NCBI RefSeq assembly: GCF_030295405.1
Contig: NZ_AP027080.1
Span: 3,952,001-4,016,000, forward strand
DNA length: 64,000 bases
Source: Mesoterricola silvestris
Lineage (GTDB): Bacteria; Acidobacteriota; Holophagae; Holophagales; Holophagaceae
Direction: 5' to 3'
The notes beneath the pieces are model-generated. The model was given only the letters and a program-made list of their open reading frames with translations, was not told where the DNA came from and did no database searches. Both the position numbers and the translations under genes were made by a program. Below are positions 25,551 through 32,734 of the stretch, in pieces; position 1 is the stretch's first letter; every line of letters begins with the position of its first letter.

Positions 25551-26744
25551 ATGGGCAAGGCGGGGAGGGATTTCCTGGACGGTTTCCAGGAGGGCGCGAG
25601 GAGCGAGGTGGCGTGCCTGGGGTCCACGTACCCCGTGCTCACCCGGGAATTCTGGACGAGCCGCCAGCGCCAGGCCCACGCCCTCCACGAGGTGTCCTAC
25701 CGGGCCTGCTACAAGCCGCAGTTGCCGCGGCTCTTCATCGAAGGGCTCACGGAGCCCGGGGACCGGGTCTACGATCCCTTCAGCGGCCGCGGCACCACGG
25801 CGCTGGAGGCCGCGCTCCTGGGGCGGCGGGTGGCCGCCAACGACATCAATCCCCTGTCCCGCATCCTGCTGGAGCCCCGCCTGGCCCCCCCGGAGCCCGG
25901 GGCGGTGGAGGCGCGGCTGCGGGAGATCCCCCTGGATTGCCCGGAGGCCCCGGAGCTGGGGATGTTCTTCCACGGGGACACGGAGCGTGAGATCCGCAGC
26001 CTGCGGGCCTGGTTCCAGGAGCGGGAGCGGGGCGGCGCCTTCGACGCGCTGGACGGGTGGATCCGCATGGTGGCCACCAACCGCCTCACGGGGCACAGCC
26101 CAGGGTTCTTCTCGGTGTACACGCTCCCCCCCAACCAGGCCGTGGGCCCGGCCCAGCAAGTGGAGATCAACCGCAAGCGGGGCCAGGTCCCCGCGTACCG
26201 GGACACCCGCGCCCTGATCCTGCGAAAGACCCGCCAGTTGGTGGCCGGCCTCACCCCCGAGGAGCACCGGCGCCTGCGGGCCAGCGATCCCCGCCTCCTC
26301 ACGGGGCCCGCGGCGGCGCCGGGGCTGGAGGCGGGTTCGGTGCGCCTCACGGTCACGTCGCCCCCCTTCCTGGACGTGGTGCAGTACCAGGCCGACAACT
26401 GGCTCCGGTGCTGGTTCTGCGGACTGGACGCGGCGGAGGTGGGACGGGGCATCACCATGGCCCGCACCGTCGAGGCCTGGTCCCGGGCCATGGCCGAGGT
26501 CTTCGGGGAACTGCACCGCGTCACCGCCCCCGGGGGCCACGTGGCCTTCGAGGTGGGCGAGGTGCGCAAGGGCACGGTGCGCCTGGAGGAGGTGGTGCTG
26601 CCCCTGGGCGCGGCCGCGGGCTTCGCCATCGAAGGGGTGCTCATCAACCAGCAGGCCTTCACCAAGACCGCCAACATCTGGGGCGTCTCGAACAACACCC
26701 ATGGCACCAACAGCAACCGCATCGCGCTGTTCCGGAAGGCCTGA
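25551..26744 (+). CDS. Solitary DNA methyltransferase-like protein
   Basis: A 397-residue AdoMet-dependent methyltransferase. Motif I/X region reads VYDPFSGRGTTALEAALLGRRV near residues 78-100, with AANDINPLS as the AdoMet ribose contact. A catalytic-type motif TSPPFLDVVQYQADNW lies near 281-296, and EVGEVRKG follows. SPP(Y/F) motifs belong to amino-methyltransferases making N4-cytosine or N6-adenine in DNA. Motif I comes before motif IV, unlike the common beta-class order. No restriction endonuclease gene is next to it, so it may be an orphan regulatory methylase. RNA or other amino substrates cannot be excluded. Confidence 0.75.
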   Translation: MGKAGRDFLDGFQEGARSEVACLGSTYPVLTREFWTSRQRQAHALHEVSYRACYKPQLPRLFIEGLTEPGDRVYDPFSGRGTTALEAALLGRRVAANDINPLSRILLEPRLAPPEPGAVEARLREIPLDCPEAPELGMFFHGDTEREIRSLRAWFQERERGGAFDALDGWIRMVATNRLTGHSPGFFSVYTLPPNQAVGPAQQVEINRKRGQVPAYRDTRALILRKTRQLVAGLTPEEHRRLRASDPRLLTGPAAAPGLEAGSVRLTVTSPPFLDVVQYQADNWLRCWFCGLDAAEVGRGITMARTVEAWSRAMAEVFGELHRVTAPGGHVAFEVGEVRKGTVRLEEVVLPLGAAAGFAIEGVLINQQAFTKTANIWGVSNNTHGTNSNRIALFRKA

Positions 26745-26911
26745 CGGGAGCCGCCTGCCGGCTGACGACCTTGGGGTGAATTTGGCGTCGGCGCCCTTGG
26801 CCAGCACCGGGCCGTGGGTGGCATTGCCGCCAGGGCATCAGGCCCCTGCGTGATAAGACCCGCATTTCCAGTGCCCTGGGCGGGGGGCTTGCGCGGGGGC
26901 GGCAAGGGTCT

Positions 26912-27424
26912 ATGGTTGAATGCATGGGATCCCAACCAATTCCCCCCCTTCAACCGGACGCGCGCCGGGTCTTCGATGCCCTGCGGTGGATCTTCCGGGA
27001 ACTGCGCCTGGCCCAGGACCCCAAGGGGAAGGCCAGCGGCCTGAGCGCGGCCCAGGCCTTCGTGCTCCATGTGCTCAAGGACCAGGGGGCCCTCAGCATC
27101 GGCGCCCTGGCCCAGGCCACGGCCACGGACCCCAGTTCGGTGTCCGTGGTGGTGCGCAAGCTCCAGCAGAAGGGGCTGGTGGGCAAGGCCCCCAGCGCGG
27201 GGGACCGCCGGCGCATGGAGGTGGCCCTCACGGCCGCGGGGGCCCGGGCGGCGCGGTCGGCGCCCAGCCCGGTGCAGCAGGCCCTCCTGGAGCGCATGGG
27301 GCGGCTGGAGGCGGGGGATCTCCGCGCCCTGGCCGATCTCCTGGAACGGGTGGCGCCGCCCGTGGAGGACGGGCATCCGGCGCCCATGTTCTTCCACGAG
27401 GGCGCCGCGGGGGGGCGGAAATGA
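26912..27424 (+). CDS. MarR-family transcriptional regulator
   Basis: A 170-residue winged-helix protein. The MarR core is seen as SAAQAFVLHVLKDQGALSIGALAQATATDPSSVSVVVRKLQQKGLV and the wing with SAGDRRRMEVALTAAG. MarR proteins are dimeric repressors that respond to small phenolic or oxidant ligands. The stop codon overlaps the start of the ClC gene (27421-27424), so regulator and channel are translationally coupled. It probably controls its own operon. The start at ATG 26912 has a weak AAGGG box; an internal ATG at 26924 is possible. Confidence 0.88.
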   Translation: MVECMGSQPIPPLQPDARRVFDALRWIFRELRLAQDPKGKASGLSAAQAFVLHVLKDQGALSIGALAQATATDPSSVSVVVRKLQQKGLVGKAPSAGDRRRMEVALTAAGARAARSAPSPVQQALLERMGRLEAGDLRALADLLERVAPPVEDGHPAPMFFHEGAAGGRK

Positions 27425-29184
27425 GGGACGGCATCGCCGTGGCGCCGGACCTGGAGGGGGCGCGCCTGCCCCGGGCCACGGCCGTGGTGGACGCGCGGGT
27501 GGCCCTGGTGAGCGGCGTGGCCGTGGGGCTGGGGCTGGCGGCGGGGTTCCTGGCGGAGGGGCTGGTGCGGCTCATCGCCCTGGTGACCAACCTGGCCTTC
27601 TTCCACCGTCTCTCCACGGAATTCGCGTCCCCCGCGGGCAATCACCTGGGGTGGGCCCTGCTGCCCGTGCCGGTGGCGGGGGGGCTCCTGGTGGGCCTCA
27701 TGGCGCGCTACGGCTCCAAGGCCATCCGGGGCCACGGCATCCCGGAGGCCATGGAGCAGGTGCTGCTCAACGGCAGCCGCATCCCGGCGCGGGTGACCTT
27801 CCTGAAGCCGCTGTCGGCGGCCATCGCCATCGGCACGGGGGGCCCCTTCGGGGCGGAGGGCCCCATCATCGCCACGGGCGGGGCGCTGGGGTCCATGGTG
27901 GGCCAGCGGCTCCCCATGCCGGCCATGGAGCGCAAGACCCTGCTGGCGGCGGGGGCGGCCGCGGGCATGGCGGCGACCTTCGGATCCCCGGTGGCGGCGG
28001 TGCTGCTGGCGGTGGAGCTCCTGCTCTTCGAGCTGCGGCCCCGGTCGGTGATCCCGGTGGCCCTGGCGGCGGTGACGGCCACGGGGGTGCGCTTCGCCCT
28101 GCACGGCATCCGGCCCATCTTCCCCATGGTCCCCCTGGCCCCCCCCAACGGGCTGCAGCTCTGCGTCTACATCGCCGTGGGCGCCCTGGCGGGCCTAGCC
28201 TCGGTGGGGGTGACCCGGGCCCTCTACGTCATCGAGGACGGCTTCGAGCGGCTCCCCATCCACTGGATGTGGTGGCCGGCCCTGGGGGGCCTGGTGGTGG
28301 GCATCGCGGGCATGGTGGCGCCCCGGACCCTGGGGGTGGGCTACGACAACATCGAGGCGATCCTGGCCGGGAGCCTGGCCACGAAGGCCCTGCTGGCGCT
28401 GTGCCTGGCCAAGTTCATCTCCTGGGCCACGGCCCTGGGCAGCGGAACGTCGGGGGGCACGCTGGCGCCCCTCTTCACCATCGGCGGGGCCCTGGGGGCC
28501 CTGCTGGGGACCCTGGCCGCCGCGGTTCTGCCCCACGCGGGGGTGGATCCCCGCATGTGCGCGCTGGTGGGCATGGCGGCGATCTTCGCGGGGGCGGCGC
28601 GGTGCATGCTCACCTCCGCGGTGTTCGCCTTCGAGATCACCCTCCAGCCCATGGGCCTGATGCCGCTCCTGGGCGGGTGCGCCGCGGCCTACCTCCTTTC
28701 CGCCCTGGTGATGCGCCACGGCATCATGACCGAGCGACTGGCGCGCCGGGGCGTGCGGGTCCCCGCCGAATACCCCGCGGACCACCTGGACCAGCTCCTG
28801 GTGCGGGACCACGCCACCCGCCAGGTGGCCGCCTTCGGCGCCGGGGAGACGGTGGCCGCCGCGCGCCGCTGGCTCGCCGAAGGCCACCCCGGCGCCTCCC
28901 ACCAGGGCTTCCCCCTGGTGGACGCCGCGGGCCGCCCCGTGGGCCTGATCATGGGCCGCGACCTCCTGGACCCGGACCTGGACCCCGGGCAGCCCCTGGG
29001 CAAGCTGGTCAAGCGCCCCGTGGCCCTGGCAAGGGAGGACACCTCCCTGCGTGAGGCCGCGGACCACATGGTGCGCGAGGGCGTGGGGCGCCTGCCGGTG
29101 GTGGCCCCGGATGGGCACCTCGTGGGCATCCTCACCCGCAGCGATCTCCTGGATGCCCATGCCCAGCGGCTGGGAGACGAGTGA
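27421..29184 (+). CDS. ClC-family chloride channel or H+/Cl- antiporter with CBS pair
   Basis: A 587-residue membrane protein. ClC signatures are present: GHGIPEAM (replacing the GSGIPE loop, Ser to His), GGPFGAEGPII with the gating glutamate, LLFELRPRS with the position of the internal proton glutamate (both glutamates conserved), and GSGTSGGTLAPLF. Conservation of both glutamates favours a proton-coupled exchanger. The C-terminal ~150 residues form two CBS domains (FPLVDAAGRPVGLIMGRDLL and LPVVAPDGHLVGILTRSDLL), which often sense adenine nucleotides. The gene overlaps marR by an ATGA, so anion transport is probably under MarR control, for instance in acid or halide stress. Confidence 0.92.
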   Translation: MRDGIAVAPDLEGARLPRATAVVDARVALVSGVAVGLGLAAGFLAEGLVRLIALVTNLAFFHRLSTEFASPAGNHLGWALLPVPVAGGLLVGLMARYGSKAIRGHGIPEAMEQVLLNGSRIPARVTFLKPLSAAIAIGTGGPFGAEGPIIATGGALGSMVGQRLPMPAMERKTLLAAGAAAGMAATFGSPVAAVLLAVELLLFELRPRSVIPVALAAVTATGVRFALHGIRPIFPMVPLAPPNGLQLCVYIAVGALAGLASVGVTRALYVIEDGFERLPIHWMWWPALGGLVVGIAGMVAPRTLGVGYDNIEAILAGSLATKALLALCLAKFISWATALGSGTSGGTLAPLFTIGGALGALLGTLAAAVLPHAGVDPRMCALVGMAAIFAGAARCMLTSAVFAFEITLQPMGLMPLLGGCAAAYLLSALVMRHGIMTERLARRGVRVPAEYPADHLDQLLVRDHATRQVAAFGAGETVAAARRWLAEGHPGASHQGFPLVDAAGRPVGLIMGRDLLDPDLDPGQPLGKLVKRPVALAREDTSLREAADHMVREGVGRLPVVAPDGHLVGILTRSDLLDAHAQRLGDE

Positions 29185-29590
29185 GTGTCCCGGCCTTTTC
29201 CCCGTCGAGGTTGTGGATGAGCATCATCCCCACAGGAAAGGCGATGCCTGCCCTGCGGGCCCGGTCCGTGGCACTGAGCATGGGTCTCCTCCCCCTGGAG
29301 GCGATGCTGGTGCCTCCGTCCGCCGAATGAGTGCATTGAACGGTAGTCCGGTTTCCGCCCGGGAAGGGAGGCGAGTCTGCTTTGGATTCATCCTCGGTAC
29401 CCTCGGCTTCCCCGGCGCCTCGGCGATGGTCTTTTTGGCGGGATTGCCGGCGCAGGTAGTTCTTGCGCCGAGACATCAAATAGAAAAGCCACCGCCGAGG
29501 CGCCGGGGAGGCCGAGGATACCGAGGAAAGAAAGGGGTGAGCCTGCCGTTGGTGGCCCCCGGATGGCCGCCTCGCGCGCATACTCTCCGC
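29185..29590. other. 406-base intergenic region with a long hairpin
   Basis: No credible gene is seen. It contains the inverted repeat at 29392-29526, listed separately, which may be a structured RNA, a small transposon relic or a transcription barrier. Confidence 0.45.
29392..29526. repeat. Long imperfect inverted repeat (43-44-bp arms)
   Basis: Left arm 29392-29435 and right arm 29484-29526 are reverse complements with only a few mismatches (shared CCTCGGTA, CCCCGGCGCCTCGGCG and TTTT). The 48-base loop carries a second small stem, GCGCA/TGCGC. No neighbouring gene reads through it. Confidence 0.75.
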
Positions 29591-30064
29591 ATGCGAAGAG
29601 CCACGGAATCCGATATTCCCGAAATCGTCCGTATCACCAACCTGGCCTACGCCGTGGAGGCCTTCTGCATCCGGGGCCAGCGCATCCGCCCGGAGGAGGT
29701 GGCCGCCCTCATGGAGACCGGCCGTTTCCTCGTGGAACCCGGCGGTTCCGGCCTCAGGGCTTCGGTCTTCCTGCGCCCGGAGGGGATCCGCTGGTACCTG
29801 GGACTCCTGGCCGTGGCCCCCGACTGCCAGGGCCGGGGTCTGGGCCGGAAAATGGTGGAGGAGGCCGGCGAGCTCTGCCGGGCCGAGGGCGGCCGCTTCC
29901 TCGACATCACGGTGGTGAGCCTCCGGAAGGAACTGTTCCCGTTCTACGAGGGGCTGGGTTTCCATGCCCACGATGTGATGCCCTTCCGGGAACCGGAGAA
30001 GCTGCTGCTGCCACTTCATCTGGTGAAATGCACCAAGGCGCTGGTGCCTGCGGAGGAACTCTAG
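29591..30064 (+). CDS. GNAT-family acetyltransferase
   Basis: A 157-residue GCN5-related N-acetyltransferase. The N-terminal MRRATESDIPEIVRITNLAY is the usual first strand and helix, and acetyl-CoA motif A is LLAVAPDCQGRGLGRKMVEEA (residues ~75-96, Q/RxxGxG/A pattern QGRGLG). The late YEGLGFHAHD matches the conserved GF(Y)xxxG region. The substrate is unknown; it is only distantly similar in sequence to the rimI gene downstream. No strong ribosome binding site precedes the ATG at 29591. It stands alone, followed by family A repeat copy 2. Confidence 0.85.
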   Translation: MRRATESDIPEIVRITNLAYAVEAFCIRGQRIRPEEVAALMETGRFLVEPGGSGLRASVFLRPEGIRWYLGLLAVAPDCQGRGLGRKMVEEAGELCRAEGGRFLDITVVSLRKELFPFYEGLGFHAHDVMPFREPEKLLLPLHLVKCTKALVPAEEL

Positions 30065-30101
30065 GTTCTGTCGGCAAACCCTGGGTCATGAATCGCGGGG
30101 T

Positions 30102-30352
30102 CTGGCTCCAACTTGGACCTGACGTTCTTTATCCTGCCTTTTCCCCTGGATCCTGTTTATCCCCGTTCGAACTTCGCTGGGAGTTGTCGCCACCTTTGGG
30201 TCAAGGACGTCGAGTAACGTGCGCTTGGACCCACCTCTGCATCAGCCCTGCGGAAACGTGGATGAAGGCCGATGTATGGGATGAACAGGGATCCGCTCAA
30301 CCTGGAAGAGCCCCTTCATCACGGTTGCGAGGCACCTGAGGTCTGCCGACAC
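30102..30352 (+). repeat. Dispersed intergenic repeat, family A, copy 2
   Basis: It aligns end to end with 16257-16507 and has equal length in the best-conserved 229 bases (30124-30352). It is located between the GNAT gene and the 3' end of rimI, as the first copy lies between the DUF2891 gene and tadA; both end just before the 3' end of a minus-strand gene. Confidence 0.8.
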
Positions 30353-30365
30353 ACCATGACGAAGC

Positions 30366-30773
30366 CTACTTCTCCCGCCCGTAGAGCGCGGCATCCTCGC
30401 CGTCCCGGTAGTACCCCCGCCGCACCCCCCGGGCCACCCAGCCTTCGCGTTCGTAGAGGGCCCGGGCGGGGGCGTTGGAGACGCGCACTTCCAGGTGGAG
30501 GGAGGTGACGCCCATGCGCTCGAGTTCGGCCTGGCAGTGGGCCAGGAGGGCCCTTCCCTGGCCTCCCCGGCGGTAGGCGGGGTCCACGGCGATGCGCAGG
30601 AGTTCGGCTTCGCCGGCGGCCTCCACCACCCGCCAGCGGGCGAAGGCCTGGGCGGGGACGCACCACAGGTGCTCGGTGTCGTCCAGGGGGCCCCAGGCGT
30701 CGCCGAAGGCGAGCCGGTCCAGGTCCTCGATCCAGCCGGGCGCCTGGGAGCCGGGGCCCAGGTGGAGGATCAC
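30366..30773 (-). CDS. rimI: Ribosomal protein S18 alanine N-acetyltransferase
   Basis: A 135-residue GNAT enzyme. The acetyl-CoA motif LLRIAVDPAYRRGGQGRALLAH (residues ~60-81) and the C-terminal LEVRVSNAPARALYEREGWVARGVRRGYY are the standard RimI blocks. RimI acetylates the N-terminus of bS18 and is usually coupled to the t6A gene tsaB, exactly as here: its GTG start overlaps the tsaB stop as GTGA at 30770-30773. The start GTG at 30773 gives VILHLGPG as N-terminus, somewhat shorter than usual. Confidence 0.88.
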   Translation of the reverse strand: MILHLGPGSQAPGWIEDLDRLAFGDAWGPLDDTEHLWCVPAQAFARWRVVEAAGEAELLRIAVDPAYRRGGQGRALLAHCQAELERMGVTSLHLEVRVSNAPARALYEREGWVARGVRRGYYRDGEDAALYGREK

Positions 30774-31465
30774 CGGGCGAGGCCCCGGCGCAGGGCTTCG
30801 GAAAGGTGGGTGGAGGCCTGGGGGAAGTTCACCTCGGCGTCCGTCTCCCGCAGGTAGAAGGGCACCAGGGGGGATTCGGCGGGGCCCAGGGGGAGGTCCC
30901 GGCAGAGGCCGGCGAGGCCCGCGAGGGTGGCGGCCTCCTCGTGGGGGAGGTCCAGGGGGGGGTGGGGCAGGTGGGCCTGGGCCCGCTCCCGGAAGCCCGA
31001 GGGGGTCCACCAGGGGGCGCCCTGAATTCGCTCCGCCAGGGCCGGCAGGGGCAGTTTCTGGGCGGGGGTGAGGGGGCCGCCGTCCCAGAGCTGGGCGAAG
31101 GCCTCCTGGCGCTGGCCGTCCAGGAGGATCCACGCGGGGCCCCGGAGGCCGCCCTCCCGCAGGGCGCGGCCCCGCAGTTCGAAGGCGGAGAAGCCCCAGG
31201 TGGGCAGGCCCGTGAGGGCCAGGCCCTCGGCGGTGGCCACGCCGATGCGCAGGGAGGTGAAGCCGCCGGGGCCCACGCAGGCCACGACGCCCGAGAGGTC
31301 CGCGGGGGAGGCCTGGGCCTCGCCCAGGAGCTCCTCCAGGGTGGGCAGCAGGGTGCCGCTGTGGCTGCGGCCGATGCCAACGTCCAGGCCCCGGGTCCAG
31401 GTGTGGCGCCCCTTCGTGAGGGCCAGGTGGAGGCGTTCGGTGGTGGTGTCGATGCCGAGGATCAC
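30770..31465 (-). CDS. tsaB: tRNA threonylcarbamoyladenosine synthesis protein TsaB
   Basis: A 231-residue member of the ASKHA-type ATPase-like fold. It starts with MILGIDTTTERLHLAL, has VACVGPGGFTSLRIGVATAEGLAL (family motif GPGSFTGLRIG) and LLDGQRQEAFAQLW. TsaB is the scaffold that with TsaD and TsaE makes t6A37 in ANN-decoding tRNAs; the partners are not in the window. It is followed by rimI with a 4-base overlap and lies downstream of rpmB, separated by that gene's terminator. Confidence 0.93.
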   Translation of the reverse strand: MILGIDTTTERLHLALTKGRHTWTRGLDVGIGRSHSGTLLPTLEELLGEAQASPADLSGVVACVGPGGFTSLRIGVATAEGLALTGLPTWGFSAFELRGRALREGGLRGPAWILLDGQRQEAFAQLWDGGPLTPAQKLPLPALAERIQGAPWWTPSGFRERAQAHLPHPPLDLPHEEAATLAGLAGLCRDLPLGPAESPLVPFYLRETDAEVNFPQASTHLSEALRRGLAR

Positions 31466-31485
31466 GGCGGGGCTCCCCTGGAAAC

Positions 31486-31510
31486 GAAAAAGCCCCCGCT
31501 CGCGGGGGGC
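31486..31510 (-). terminator. Rho-independent terminator behind rpmB
   Basis: On the minus strand a GC stem GCCCCC/GGGGGC with a short CGCGAGC loop is followed by TTTTT. It lies 22 bases downstream of the rpmB stop and just before tsaB. Confidence 0.8.
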
Positions 31511-31531
31511 CGATTCGCCGGTGATGGAAAG

Positions 31532-31723
31532 CTAGACGTTCTTGGTGACGCGGCCGGCCTGGATGCAGGAGGTGCACACCCGCAGCCGCTTGGGGGCGCC
31601 GGCCACCAGGGCGCGGACGTTCTGGATGTTGGGGTTCCAGCGCCGCTTCGTGATGTTGTGGGCATGGGAAACGTTGTTCCCGAACTGGGGCTTCTTACCG
31701 CAAATTTCGCACTGACGGGACAT
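31532..31723 (-). CDS. rpmB: 50S ribosomal protein L28
   Basis: A 63-residue bL28 protein. [25 protein letters not shown] at the start and [19 protein letters not shown] near the end are conserved; the two CxxC motifs (C5/C8 and C51/C54) form the zinc-ribbon variant. GAGGTTCC provides the ribosome binding site upstream of ATG 31723. It is monocistronic with its own terminator and divergent from dprA. Confidence 0.96.
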   Translation of the reverse strand: MSRQCEICGKKPQFGNNVSHAHNITKRRWNPNIQNVRALVAGAPKRLRVCTSCIQAGRVTKNV

Positions 31724-31863
31724 GGGAACCTCGTGAACACAGAACGGCCAAGACCAGAGAAAATCCAGTCTAGCAAATCGCCATCCGAAGGCAAGCTCAA
31801 ATATCCGGGCCTTGCGCCGCGGCGCTCCCGCACCCACCTTCGGGCCACGACGGGGAGGAGGCC

Positions 31864-32703
31864 GTGGACGCTGCCGTTTGGGCCCTCGCATTCACGCTCC
31901 TGCCCTGGCCGGAGCGCCGGAAGGCCGAGGCCTGGGCCCGGGCCCAGGCGGAGGAGGTCCTCCCCCAGGACCGGGGGGAGGCCGAGGCCCTGGCGGAATC
32001 CCTTCCCACCCTGCGGGCGGAGGCCGCCGCCCGGGGGGCGCGGCTGGTGCTGCCGGGGGACCCGGAGGCGGACCGTTTCCAGGCCCCCCTGCCCTACCCG
32101 CTGGCCCTGTGGGTGCGGGGCACCCTGCCGCCGCCCCGGCCGGCCCTGGCCATGGTGGGCAGCCGCCACGGCAGCTTCGCCGGGCGGGAGCGCACCCGGC
32201 GCTGGGCCCGGGAGCTCACGGAAAGGGGGGTGGCGGTGATCTCCGGCCTGGCCCGGGGCATCGACGGGGCCGCCCACCTGGGGGCCCTGGAGGCGGGGGC
32301 CACCTGGGGGATCATGGGGTCGGGACTGGACCATCCCTACCCCCTGGAGCACCAGAAGCTCATGGACCGCATGGCCGCCACGGGGGGCGGGGTGATCACG
32401 CCCTTTCCCCCCCAGGCCCGTCCGCTGAAATGGCACTTCCCCCGGAGGAACGTCCTTTTGGCTGTTTGGACGCTTGGCGTGATCGTCATGGAAGCCCGCT
32501 ATGCCTCCGGCTCCCTGGTCACCGCCAAGCTGGCCCTGGACCACGGCAAGGAGCTGTGGGCCTGCCCGGGGGCCCCGGAGGACCCCCTGCATGAGGGGCC
32601 CAACCGGCTGATCCGGGAAGGGGCCGCCCGGGCCTGCCTGGGACCCCAGGACCTGATAGATGATTTATCGTTTTGGGGACAGGGCTTGACAAATCACCCA
32701 TGA
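31864..32703 (+). CDS. dprA: DNA-processing protein DprA/Smf
   Basis: A 279-residue Rossmann-fold protein that loads RecA on incoming single-stranded DNA during transformation. The core motifs are [58 protein letters not shown] and [29 protein letters not shown]. The winged-helix C-terminus found in many DprA proteins is not evident, so it is a short form. The start is GTG at 31864. topA follows after 31 bases on the same strand, a common dprA-topA arrangement. Confidence 0.92.
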   Translation: MDAAVWALAFTLLPWPERRKAEAWARAQAEEVLPQDRGEAEALAESLPTLRAEAAARGARLVLPGDPEADRFQAPLPYPLALWVRGTLPPPRPALAMVGSRHGSFAGRERTRRWARELTERGVAVISGLARGIDGAAHLGALEAGATWGIMGSGLDHPYPLEHQKLMDRMAATGGGVITPFPPQARPLKWHFPRRNVLLAVWTLGVIVMEARYASGSLVTAKLALDHGKELWACPGAPEDPLHEGPNRLIREGAARACLGPQDLIDDLSFWGQGLTNHP

Positions 32704-32734
32704 AGGGTTCCAAATCGGCAACTTGGAGATTGCC

